Positions 7,088 to 13,442 of a DNA stretch of 22,199 nt are shown in pieces. The stretch lies in IMG/VR virus record IMGVR_UViG_3300038415_000044, positions 1 to 22,199 of that record; one strand, 5' to 3'. The notes under the pieces are model-generated. The model saw only the letters and a program-made list of their open reading frames with translations. It was not told where the DNA came from and did no database searches. Source of the DNA: a virus. Made by a program: the position numbers and the translations under genes. Numbering within the stretch: position 1 is the stretch's first letter; each line of letters opens with the position of its first letter.

Positions 7088-7596
7088 TGCTTGACCTTCT
7101 CGTAGTGGACCGTGACGATGGCGACGCTGTGGACGAGCTCAGGCTTCCAGTCAGTCGCCTCGCTGGCCGGCTCAGGGGCCTCTCGGAAGTCGCTAATATC
7201 CCACCAGCAGATGCCGGGAGCAGGGCCTGCCCTGATCAGCATGATCTGCTGAGCGACCTCCTTCTCGAGCTTCCACTTCTTGTCCCTCATGTTCTTACCC
7301 TTCGCGAAGATGTGCACGTAGTGCCTGTCGGTGTACTCCCAGCGGGTACTGCCGAGCACGTTGGGATCGATGCTCACCAGAAGCGGTGTGACGTGGACCT
7401 GGAAAAACGTCTGGCCGTCCCACCAGGTCGTGCCGATCTTGACGCCGCTCGGGTTGAGCGACGCGTCGAAGAGCTGAAGCTCCGAATCTCCTTGCGCCCC
7501 AGCAGCTGGCCACCCGTTCTTCAGGGCGTTCATGATCGTGATGTTGACGTCGGTCTGGAAGTCTGCAGTCTGACCTGCGACGATGATCTTGGCCAC
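7084..7596 (-). CDS. Head-tail/tail completion protein
   Basis: A 170-residue protein in the connector cluster between the neck protein and the tail genes. It begins MAKIIVAGQTADFQTDVNIT and contains paired aromatic stretches (GTTWWDGQTFFQVHVTPLLV, then ICWWDISDFREAPE) and TRWEYTDRHYVHIFAKGKNM, a strand-rich pattern seen in tail terminator and completion proteins. The C-terminus HSVAIVTVHYEKVKQ forms a final strand, as in the tail-terminator fold. GTG start at 7596, four bases after the stop of the zinc-finger gene. It ends in a GTGA overlap with the membrane protein gene. The role is inferred from order, size and strand pattern. Confidence 0.6.
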   Translation of the reverse strand: MAKIIVAGQTADFQTDVNITIMNALKNGWPAAGAQGDSELQLFDASLNPSGVKIGTTWWDGQTFFQVHVTPLLVSIDPNVLGSTRWEYTDRHYVHIFAKGKNMRDKKWKLEKEVAQQIMLIRAGPAPGICWWDISDFREAPEPASEATDWKPELVHSVAIVTVHYEKVKQ

Positions 7597-7599
7597 GGC

Positions 7600-7749
7600 C
7601 TACGCCTTCCGCTTCTCGCGCTGGTTGCCCTCGTGGAGAGCAGCGATCCTGCAGTCGGCTGAACAGAACTGCCTCTTGTCGTTCAGGCTCGCGACCTCGA
7701 AGGCCTTGCCGCAGCCGGAGTAGTGGCATCTCCTCGAGTAGGTTGCCAT
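7600..7749 (-). CDS. 49-residue zinc-finger microprotein
   Basis: A short gene of 49 residues, ATG to TAG, fitting tightly between the connector gene (stop at 7752) and the completion protein (start at 7596). The protein reads MATYSRRCHYSGCGKAFEV, then RQFCSADCRIAAL and a basic tail (EGNQREKRKA). The C-x4-C plus F-C-S-x2-C-R pattern is a treble-clef or FCS-like zinc finger, which usually binds nucleic acid or a protein partner. Its place in the head-tail cluster is unusual; it may bind DNA at the portal or regulate late genes, but this is speculation. Codon use matches the neighbours. Confidence 0.8.
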   Translation of the reverse strand: MATYSRRCHYSGCGKAFEVASLNDKRQFCSADCRIAALHEGNQREKRKA

Positions 7750-7751
7750 GC

Positions 7752-8153
7752 CTATGGCTCCGTCATCGACGTATCGGAAGTGACCTGGCCCTGCCCGGGG
7801 ATCGGCCCGAGCACTGGGTTGAGCGGCGAGGTCCGGTAGTTCGAGGACTGAACCACGACGATCTGAGTGCCGAACAGTTGCTCGATGATCTTGTAGAACT
7901 CTTCGCGGAACGTCTTGCCCTTCTGCTCGACGTCCTTGTAGTTGGCCAGCAGGAGCGAAGCGGCATAGAAGTTCGACAGCTGCTGGATGGTCTGGAACTC
8001 GTCATCGACGGCTGCCCAGTCGTCCTTCCGTGTAAGGCTCTTGACCAGCGAGTCGGCCGCGTTGATGTAGCCCGCTATCGTGGCGTCGGAGACGTCGGAC
8101 GGGGGCACGTTGTTCGCGAGGGCTCTTACGCTTGAGACGTCGCCGTAGGTCAC
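7752..8153 (-). CDS. Head-tail connector (neck) protein
   Basis: A 133-residue helical protein with the pattern of the gp6/gp15-type connector: ANNVPPSDVSDATIAGYINA (sites for D/S-x-x-I-x-x-x-I-x-x-A near the N-terminus) and ADSLVKSLTRKDD, then an all-helical core (QQLSNFYAASLLLANYKDVE) and EEFYKIIEQLF. Such proteins form a ring under the portal. GTG start at 8153 overlaps the stop of the glycosyltransferase gene as GTGA, and a TTAAAG box lies at exactly -31, so the gene can be translated both by coupling and from its own leaderless mRNA. The C-terminus is Pro/Ser/Thr-rich and probably flexible. Confidence 0.75.
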   Translation of the reverse strand: MTYGDVSSVRALANNVPPSDVSDATIAGYINAADSLVKSLTRKDDWAAVDDEFQTIQQLSNFYAASLLLANYKDVEQKGKTFREEFYKIIEQLFGTQIVVVQSSNYRTSPLNPVLGPIPGQGQVTSDTSMTEP

Positions 8154-9070
8154 GGAGAAACCGAAGCCTCCTTCTCGTCTTTAACGCTCTTCTTGGCATA
8201 GGGCCACGGGATCACTCCTGCGGCGTAGAGCAAACCCGTCACCATGCCCTTGGTCCTGTCGGACCATTGGACGATCTCCTGCTCGGAACCGCTCGCGATC
8301 TGCGCCAGCATCAGCAGCAGCCCCATGTCGAACTCGTTGCCGGAGGCCGCGCTGCGCTTGATGCTTTCAAGGTCCGCAGCCAGGGCCTCCGGGTCGACAA
8401 AGACGGCCTCGCAGTCGGAGCCCTCGAAGTACTTCGACGTCGACCAGGTCCCCTCGTTGCCGATGAACTGCAGCATGCGGTAGAGCGAGCGGCGATGGAG
8501 CCATGCCTTCGACCGCAGGGAAGGATCGTTGACGATGCTGACGCCATGGACCTGGTAGAATGGAGGGCTCGCATTCTGGGTGATGACGCCAAGGGGCGAC
8601 CTGATGGTCCAGTGGTTTGGCTCGTAGTGGAGGCCTGGCGTCCACCTCACGAGCCTGTTCTGCGGGAACTTCCTGCCAAACCTCAGGTCCTCGACGTCGA
8701 TGCTGGCGTAATCTGCCGCCCAGCTGGAGAGCACAACTCGGAGAACTGCTTCGCTGTCAAGGACCTCGTCGTCGTCGATGATCAGCAACCAGTCGTCGCT
8801 CGTGGGCTTGAGAGTCGCGGCCAGCTGCAAGGCCTGGGTCCGGGCCGTCTTCTGCAGCAGATGCCCGTGCCTGGTGTACATGGTCGGGAACGGAAGGCCT
8901 GTCGCACACTCGCCTGGGGAGCTTGGGCTGTCGCCTCCAAGGCGAGGCCATCCGGCGTAAGGTCCCTCGTGGATGACCGCCCCGTCGACGTGGCCTCTGA
9001 GGCTCTCGAGCGTGCGCTTGAGCGACTCGGGGCTGCCGTATGTGTTGATGCACGCGAAGATCTTGGTCAT
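8150..9070 (-). CDS. Family 2-like glycosyltransferase
   Basis: A 306-residue protein with a GT-A nucleotide-sugar fold. The N-terminus MTKIFACINTYGSPESLKRT matches the first strand and loop of family 2 enzymes, and SDDWLLIIDDDEVLDSE near residue 95 contains the D-x-D metal and nucleotide-binding motif. The remainder has many aromatic residues expected in an acceptor-binding region. It probably transfers a sugar to a protein or glycan, with no membrane anchor visible. The start forms an ATGA overlap with the upstream glycosyltransferase gene. Together the two form an insert between capsid and connector genes; likely roles are virion glycosylation or changes to the host surface, which is inference. 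Confidence 0.82.
   Translation of the reverse strand: MTKIFACINTYGSPESLKRTLESLRGHVDGAVIHEGPYAGWPRLGGDSPSSPGECATGLPFPTMYTRHGHLLQKTARTQALQLAATLKPTSDDWLLIIDDDEVLDSEAVLRVVLSSWAADYASIDVEDLRFGRKFPQNRLVRWTPGLHYEPNHWTIRSPLGVITQNASPPFYQVHGVSIVNDPSLRSKAWLHRRSLYRMLQFIGNEGTWSTSKYFEGSDCEAVFVDPEALAADLESIKRSAASGNEFDMGLLLMLAQIASGSEQEIVQWSDRTKGMVTGLLYAAGVIPWPYAKKSVKDEKEASVSP
8179..8184 (-). promoter_or_regulatory. TATA-like box for leaderless connector gene
   Basis: TTAAAG (in GTTAAAGACG) starts 31 nt before the GTG at 8153 and lies within the last codons of the glycosyltransferase gene. The same 10-mer precedes the protease-scaffold gene. Confidence 0.6.
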
Positions 9071-9867
9071 TCCAGCAGTCCCTTGTAGATCTGGTCGAGC
9101 TGCTTGACGACGTTCTCGATGCGGTGCCGCTCTGGGAATCCTTCGAGCGTCTCCTTCGTGGGCCAGTAGTAGACCTGCTTGCCGAGCATGAGGCTCTCGA
9201 GGTCCGTCAGCGACAGAACCTTTTCGGGCGTGGCCGAGTAGTCGACCTCGGGCTTCCAGGAGATCTCTCTCTCGAAGCCCGACAGGAACGACGGCATCTC
9301 AAAGTAGGGCATCGGGTCCTGCCAGCGGATCCAGACCGTCACGCCCGGGATGGCTGCCTTGACTTCGTCGACGAAGGGCAAGGTCCGGACGTAGTCGCAG
9401 GGGAAGAGGTCCCCGTGGCCAGCGTATTCGGTGCGCCTGAACAGGCGTTCGTCGATCGGGTTGGGAAGCCAGCTCGAGCCAGGGATCAGCTTCTGCAGGT
9501 CAGGCGTAGAGACGAGGGCGACGTCTGCGAGCCTGGCCAGGCGCTGGGCGGTGGCAGGATCCTCCTCGCGCAGGTTCTGGCCGTGGTGATGAAGAACGAT
9601 CTTCGCATAGGGGTGGCTCTCCCTGATCCTGGGGAGCAGCCAGTCGAGGGCATGGACATGGATGATGCCGAAGTCAGGAACGAGCCTGATAGCCTCTTTG
9701 ACCATGACGTCCCTGTTCGTGCAGCAGCGGATGATCCCGTCCTCGCCAGCGCGGAAGGGATCCAGATTGCGATCAGCCATCAGAACGGCAGAGCCGGGAT
9801 ACTCGCGAGCAAGAATGGCGGCGACACGTCCTGCGTTCCAGATGTGAAGGACCTTTGGGGGATCCAA
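9067..9867 (-). CDS. Family 4/1-like glycosyltransferase
   Basis: A 266-residue protein, short for a GT-B enzyme. The N-terminal half resembles GT4/GT1 proteins: KVLHIWNAGRVAAILAREYP, then IIHVHALDWLLPRIRESHPY, KIVLHHHGQNLREED and VALVSTPDLQKLIPGSSWLP, then NPIDERLF, the N-P-I/V-D element found in such enzymes. The C-terminal half carries EKVLSLTDLESLMLGKQVYY, similar to the E-x7-E region of the donor site. The TTG start at 9867 has TTATAG at -31, suggesting a leaderless mRNA starting a two-gene glycosylation unit. The neighbour is a GT2-like enzyme. The sugar and acceptor cannot be read from the sequence. Confidence 0.8.
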   Translation of the reverse strand: MDPPKVLHIWNAGRVAAILAREYPGSAVLMADRNLDPFRAGEDGIIRCCTNRDVMVKEAIRLVPDFGIIHVHALDWLLPRIRESHPYAKIVLHHHGQNLREEDPATAQRLARLADVALVSTPDLQKLIPGSSWLPNPIDERLFRRTEYAGHGDLFPCDYVRTLPFVDEVKAAIPGVTVWIRWQDPMPYFEMPSFLSGFEREISWKPEVDYSATPEKVLSLTDLESLMLGKQVYYWPTKETLEGFPERHRIENVVKQLDQIYKGLLE

Positions 9868-9892
9868 CGGTGCGTGAGAGTGCGTGGGATTG

Positions 9893-9898
9893 CTATAA
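9893..9898 (-). promoter_or_regulatory. TATA-like box for glycosyltransferase pair
   Basis: TTATAG starts 31 nt before the TTG at 9867. It lies in the 96-bp space after the capsid gene and just downstream of the hairpin terminator, so the pair has its own promoter. Confidence 0.65.
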
Positions 9899-9910
9899 GA
9901 AGAGTTGCCC

Positions 9911-9935
9911 CGGCCAGCTCCCCCATTGCTGGCCG
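9911..9935 (-). terminator. Hairpin terminator after major capsid gene
   Basis: CGGCCAGC and GCTGGCCG form a perfect 8-bp stem with a 9-base loop, 28 bases beyond the capsid gene stop. On the minus strand it is followed by GGGCAACTCTTCTT, a modest T-rich tail. It would end or stabilise the highly expressed capsid mRNA. Confidence 0.6.
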
Positions 9936-9963
9936 AGGCCCGGATTCGAAGTTATGGGTATTC

Positions 9964-10983
9964 TTACGCGTAGGTCGTTGTGATGGTCCGCATGCCGCCC
10001 TGGTTGATGATGCTTGCCAGGGTCCATTGCCTGATGACGTAGCCGTCCGCGCCCCTGATCTCGTCGCGGTACTGTGCCGCTTCGGTGGGCCCTGCTGCGA
10101 GCACTACCGCTCCGGAGGACTTTGACATGACCGTCGCCATTGTGGCTGTCAAGTCTGGGTCTGTGACCACCATCAGGTCTGGGTAGCCGACTGCCGCGAG
10201 GTTCGGGCTTACGTTGCTGAGAGCCCCTGCGTCCTGGTTGAAGTATCTCACGTAGGTGTTGGCGCGAAGTGCCGCGAAGACCTTCGGGTGAAGTCCTATC
10301 ACGTCTGGCTTGAAGCCGTTCTGCCAGATGAGGTCGTAGACCCCTTCGAGGTCCAGCAGCGGGTTGTAGTGGCTGAAGTCGCCGTTCGTGTTCATGGTGT
10401 TCCACGCGCCTCCTGAGTAGGAGCTCGTGGCGACGGTTGTGCCTCCTTCGATGATGGCCTGGAGCTGGGCGTTCTCCGCCTTCACGAGGGCTCTGGCTGC
10501 GTTGTCGACGTGAAGCCTGAAGACGTCGTGGACCGCCTGCTTCTCGGACTCGTCCGAGAGCAGTATGTGGGCGACGTTCTTCCCTGCGGCTGCAAGGTCG
10601 AATGTGGTCCTCGCGTAGGTCTGCTTGAGGACTTGTGCCTCCTCGAGAGGCAAGATCCTCGTGGATGCGCTGTACTTGGTGGCCAGGTCTACGCTGAGTA
10701 CGAGCTGCGGGCTGTTGACGATCTGGCACATCTCCCGGAGCCTGTAGTCACGGAAGGTAGTGCCGAGGACCTGATCGAGCACGACCACCGCCTTGATGGT
10801 CGAGCTGTCTGGAGTATCGAAGATGCCTCCGCTGAGAGAGGCTTCTGCGGCCCTGAGGAACCTGCCCTCGACTTCCTTGAGCCCCTTCTTGGCGACATAG
10901 TCTGAGTTGGGCGCGTTGCCGACGGCGCCTCTGTAGAAGGTCCCGTCATCAGGGTTGAACCAGGCGAGATGCTTGCTGTCCAT
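9964..10983 (-). CDS. Major capsid protein, HK97-fold
   Basis: A 339-residue protein after the protease-scaffold and decoration genes, the standard place for the capsid subunit. The N-terminal region includes LKEVEGRFLRAAEASLSGG and FRDYRLREMCQIVNSPQLVL, a helix and E-loop region. The middle (VFRLHVDNAARALVKAENAQ) is the spine-helix type segment. The C-terminal part contains KPDVIGLHPKVFAALRANTY, then YPDLMVVTDPDL and the P-domain/A-domain strands ending with INQGGMRTITTTYA, a pattern shared by HK97-fold capsid proteins of archaeal and bacterial tailed viruses. ATG start two bases after the previous TAG. A hairpin terminator follows. Confidence 0.85.
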   Translation of the reverse strand: MDSKHLAWFNPDDGTFYRGAVGNAPNSDYVAKKGLKEVEGRFLRAAEASLSGGIFDTPDSSTIKAVVVLDQVLGTTFRDYRLREMCQIVNSPQLVLSVDLATKYSASTRILPLEEAQVLKQTYARTTFDLAAAGKNVAHILLSDESEKQAVHDVFRLHVDNAARALVKAENAQLQAIIEGGTTVATSSYSGGAWNTMNTNGDFSHYNPLLDLEGVYDLIWQNGFKPDVIGLHPKVFAALRANTYVRYFNQDAGALSNVSPNLAAVGYPDLMVVTDPDLTATMATVMSKSSGAVVLAAGPTEAAQYRDEIRGADGYVIRQWTLASIINQGGMRTITTTYA

Positions 10984-10985
10984 CT

Positions 10986-11426
10986 CTAAGCACTGATCCC
11001 TGCTCGGTATCCGAGCAAAATCCTACCGTAGCTTGCCTTGGTGATGGCCTCGTAGGCCGTCCCCACGATGAGGCTGAGCTGCAAGGCGTCAGACTGGACG
11101 TAGTTGCTGGAGAAGTCCGTGGCCCTCGCCTTCTGGATCTTTGTCTTGGTCGTGGTTCCCGGCTTCACGAGCCAGCCGAGCGAAATGTTGCCGACGTTGT
11201 CCTCTGCGAGTTCGACGATCCCTTCGATGAGGCACCTGCCAGTCCCAGACTTCGCGATGGCTTCAACGGCCACCACGTACGGGCCCTGATCCGTCGCGTT
11301 TTGGGCGTCGCGGACTTTGCCAGCTCTGACGACGCAGAGGTCGCCCTTTACGATGGCGCTGGTGCCATCCTCGGTGAGCTGGATGTACCGGGCGCCGATC
11401 TCAGAGTCGACGTCTCCAACTGCCAC
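10986..11426 (-). CDS. Capsid decoration/stabilisation protein (DUF2190-like)
   Basis: A 146-residue β-rich protein between scaffold and major capsid genes, where head decoration proteins lie. It contains TSAIVKGDLCVVRAGKV, GPYVVAVEAIAKSGTGRC and LIEGIVELAEDNVG, a small β-barrel pattern like DUF2190 capsid-cement proteins in which alternating K-G-D and G-x-V-x-V-A-x-E segments are typical. The GTG start at 11426 shares its first base with the final base of the scaffold TAG stop (TAGTG), so translation is probably coupled. The last codons contain a perfect short hairpin just ahead of the capsid gene. Confidence 0.7.
   Translation of the reverse strand: MAVGDVDSEIGARYIQLTEDGTSAIVKGDLCVVRAGKVRDAQNATDQGPYVVAVEAIAKSGTGRCLIEGIVELAEDNVGNISLGWLVKPGTTTKTKIQKARATDFSSNYVQSDALQLSLIVGTAYEAITKASYGRILLGYRAGISA
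11002..11016 (-). promoter_or_regulatory. Short perfect hairpin upstream of capsid start
   Basis: GCTCGG-ATA-CCGAGC on the minus strand forms a 6-bp stem with a 3-base loop, ending 18 bases before the capsid ATG. It lies within codons of the decoration gene, so it may be chance, an RNA-processing site or a translation control element. Confidence 0.3.
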
Positions 11427-11866
11427 TACTGATTGCCTCCCTTGGTTGGGCCGAACATGCTTTCGCGCAATGCGTCCACCGCCGTGGCTTCCGTCCCGCT
11501 GCCTGCCGCTGCGGAGTACGCGACGCTGGCCGACCTGGGTCTTACCGATCCGGTCGGGTTGGCGTCGATCAGCTTCTGGTAGGTCGTGGCCAGCGCGTTG
11601 AGCGTGTCCGCGCTGAAGCCCTTCATGGCCTCCAGTTCTTTCTGTGCGTCCGCCGCCTTGGCGAGACCGCACGCGACCTTGAGCTCGACGACGCGCTTGA
11701 CAGATGCGAGCCTGTCGGCAGCCTCTCGCGTTGCTTTCTCGTCTTCGAGCGTCTTGACCTTTCCGCTCAGGGCGTCGACCTCGGCGCACTTCGCAGTCAT
11801 CTTCGTCGACTGCTCCGCGACCGTGGCCTTGAGCTGGTCAAACTCTTTCTGCTCGTTGGCGTCCAT
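11426..11866 (-). CDS. Nested scaffold protein (internal start)
   Basis: Same frame and stop as the protease-scaffold fusion, but starting at the internal ATG at 11866 to give 146 residues (MDANEQKEFDQLKATVAEQS and onwards). A TAATAA core within the 18-bp repeat lies at -31 from this ATG, and GGAG lies just upstream. This is the arrangement of lambda C/Nu3, in which the scaffold is also made alone from inside the protease gene. The heptad-rich part covers roughly the first 60 residues. Support is positional and by analogy; no expression evidence exists here. Confidence 0.55.
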   Translation of the reverse strand: MDANEQKEFDQLKATVAEQSTKMTAKCAEVDALSGKVKTLEDEKATREAADRLASVKRVVELKVACGLAKAADAQKELEAMKGFSADTLNALATTYQKLIDANPTGSVRPRSASVAYSAAAGSGTEATAVDALRESMFGPTKGGNQ

Positions 11867-12802
11867 TCGAGTCTCCGTGCCCGTCTGACTCTTATTAGCC
11901 TGAGAAGCCTCGAGGTACTTGCCCCAGGCGTAGGCGTAGAGTGGATCCTCCTTCATCTTCTTGCCGATGAGGGTGGCGGCCTCTCCCATGGTCTTGGCCA
12001 GCCCGAGCGACACCATCGTCGCGGCGCTGCGGTTCTTGATGGCTGCGCAGACCTTCTTCGCGGTGTCCTCGTCCCCGTACTGCTTCATCATCTTGGTCAT
12101 GCACTCGTCCCAGGGGAACGAGCCAGGACCACCCGCCGGCGCGGCGAACATCATCTCGAGCTCGGCGCTGAACGCCTGTATATCCAGATCAGTGGCCAAT
12201 GTCAGGACCGAAGCCGGGTTTGGCTCTTTAACTATCGAAGCGACCGCCGCAGAGAAGTTGCAGGTCCTGACGTCTGGTGAGACGCAGGTCCCCCTGACGC
12301 TGGCTGCTCCTCCGAAAGCAGGGTTGTCGACAAAGGCGACGTGCCTGCCGATGAACGACTCGACCATCTCTCCGCCGTTAGGCAGATGCTGGATGTTCGA
12401 CGTGTCGACGCGAATCTGCGGGCTGACCCACTTCCAGGAACCGCTCTTGATCCCGGCCCAGGCCTCATCGCTGGAGATCTTGGCGATCCCCCAGCCGATT
12501 CCGTTGCTGACACCGACGTCGATGATCGTCCCGACCTGGTGGGCGTCCTCGTAGGCGGAGAGCTCGCCGAGCGGGAGCGACTCGCCGGTCCTCGGGTCGA
12601 CGCCGTGCTGCATCGGGTCTCCAGGCGGCCCGATGACCGGCTTTCCGATGAACGACTTGAGCCCGGCGAGCAGGGCGTCGTCGGTGACGCCCCACTTGTT
12701 CTTGCTGAGGACGTCGGCGTCCAGGATGAAGATCTTGACGTAGCGGATCCCGTCCTTCTCATAGGGCTCGAGGGCGCTGCCGTATCTGAGGACGTACTGC
12801 AA
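11426..12802 (-). CDS. Prohead protease-scaffold fusion protein
   Basis: A 458-residue protein upstream of the decoration and capsid genes. Residues 1-165 look like a prohead maturation protease: GIRYVKIFILDADVLS, YEDAHQVGTIIDVGVSNGIG and SGSWKWVSPQIRVDTSNIQH, then ESFIGRHVAFVDNPAFGG. The middle carries WDECMTKMMKQYGDEDTAKK followed by VCAAIKNRS, the cysteine-pair helix often found in phage head proteases and portal-associated proteins. The C-terminal third (KTLEDEKATREAADRLASVK) is a charged coiled coil typical of scaffold. The TTG start at 12802 has TTAAAG at -31. I did not fix the catalytic triad. An internal ATG at 11866 could yield the scaffold alone. Confidence 0.78.
   Translation of the reverse strand: MQYVLRYGSALEPYEKDGIRYVKIFILDADVLSKNKWGVTDDALLAGLKSFIGKPVIGPPGDPMQHGVDPRTGESLPLGELSAYEDAHQVGTIIDVGVSNGIGWGIAKISSDEAWAGIKSGSWKWVSPQIRVDTSNIQHLPNGGEMVESFIGRHVAFVDNPAFGGAASVRGTCVSPDVRTCNFSAAVASIVKEPNPASVLTLATDLDIQAFSAELEMMFAAPAGGPGSFPWDECMTKMMKQYGDEDTAKKVCAAIKNRSAATMVSLGLAKTMGEAATLIGKKMKEDPLYAYAWGKYLEASQANKSQTGTETRMDANEQKEFDQLKATVAEQSTKMTAKCAEVDALSGKVKTLEDEKATREAADRLASVKRVVELKVACGLAKAADAQKELEAMKGFSADTLNALATTYQKLIDANPTGSVRPRSASVAYSAAAGSGTEATAVDALRESMFGPTKGGNQ
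11889..11906 (-). promoter_or_regulatory. 18-bp repeat, copy B: internal promoter for scaffold
   Basis: TTCTCAGGCTAATAAGAG, identical to the copy at 6308-6325. The TAATAA core begins 31 nt before the scaffold ATG at 11866, the standard spacing here. Confidence 0.55.
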
Positions 12803-12827
12803 CGAAGCTGCTTCTGGCTTTGAGCGT

Positions 12828-12833
12828 CTTTAA
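12828..12833 (-). promoter_or_regulatory. TATA-like box for leaderless protease-scaffold gene
   Basis: TTAAAG (in GTTAAAGACG) starts 31 nt before the TTG at 12802, four bases after the stop of the membrane microprotein gene. It fits a leaderless mRNA. Confidence 0.65.
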
Positions 12834-12836
12834 CCC

Positions 12837-12920
12837 TCAGACGAAGATTCGGAGGGCGATTGCCGTCCCCACGAGCAGGGCCAGGATCAGCAGGACCGCG
12901 AGCGCCCTCTTCCACTTCAA
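12837..12920 (-). CDS. 27-residue membrane microprotein
   Basis: A 27-residue gene with TTG at 12920 overlapping the YkgJ-type gene stop as TTGA and ending at TGA just before the protease promoter. The product is MKWKRALAVLLILALLVGTA followed by IALRIFV: basic at the N-terminus and then one uninterrupted hydrophobic helix, a typical single-pass membrane microprotein. Alternatives are an uncleaved signal anchor or a chance frame, but the overlap at its start and its exact fit in the gap favour a real gene. A role in lysis, secretion or membrane attachment of head assembly is possible and untested. Confidence 0.65.
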   Translation of the reverse strand: MKWKRALAVLLILALLVGTAIALRIFV

Positions 12921-13348
12921 ACCGCTTTCGCCAGCTCCTCGATCGTCTTCATGCCATAGGCGACCTCTTTAGCCAGCTCCTCGAGGTACGGCCCCATGTC
13001 CTTCACGGTCTTGCCCAGGTACAGGCCAGGGCACTCCTTGGGCGCCTCCTCGAGGTACCCGACGTCTCCCTGCGGGGTGTAGTGGAACGGGTAGAGCCTG
13101 CAAGGGTGAGGCCTGGACCCGTAGACGGCGCACTTCTTGTCGCTCCTGAGGAACGTGCAGGGAGCGAAAGGCTCCTTCTGGTTGAGCTCGCGGAGGATCG
13201 ACGCGCCCTCGTGGGTGCACTCGGCCTCGAAGTCCTTGATCTGGGAAGGCGCCATCGCGGCGAGCCTGTCGACGTCCCGGGGCAGCAGGGCGAGCACCCT
13301 CGGGTGGCAGCACTTGCCGCAGCCGGGCCTGCACTCGAAGAGCATCAA
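12917..13348 (-). CDS. YkgJ-type CxxCxxCC metal-binding protein
   Basis: Contains FECRPGCGKCCHPRVLALLP at the N-terminus, then CTFLRSDKKCAVYGSRPHPC and RLYPFHY, the Cys-cluster layout of the YkgJ family (putative zinc or iron-sulfur binding). Later it carries KECPGLYLGK and a helical C-terminus. Function in this family is not well known. TTG at 13348 (or ATG at 13345) starts right before the Cys cluster. The same frame continues upstream with coding-like codons for some 30 more residues (AKIAAYARYRTD, then PVTKEGQ) but without ATG, GTG or TTG; a CTG at 13453 or 13459 would include it. The gene follows the portal gene and is coupled by TTGA to the membrane microprotein. Confidence 0.8.
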   Translation of the reverse strand: MMLFECRPGCGKCCHPRVLALLPRDVDRLAAMAPSQIKDFEAECTHEGASILRELNQKEPFAPCTFLRSDKKCAVYGSRPHPCRLYPFHYTPQGDVGYLEEAPKECPGLYLGKTVKDMGPYLEELAKEVAYGMKTIEELAKAV

Positions 13349-13442
13349 CTGGCCTTCCTTGGTGACCGGGATCTGGACGGTCAGGCCTGCGTCTGTCCTG
13401 TACCTGGCGTAGGCCGCGATCTTCGCAGACGCGACCCTGTGG

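Noticed and set aside
12232-12915. 227-residue Arg/Ser/Pro-rich open frame over the protease gene
   Set aside because: Shadow of the protease gene; the membrane microprotein and protease frames explain the region.
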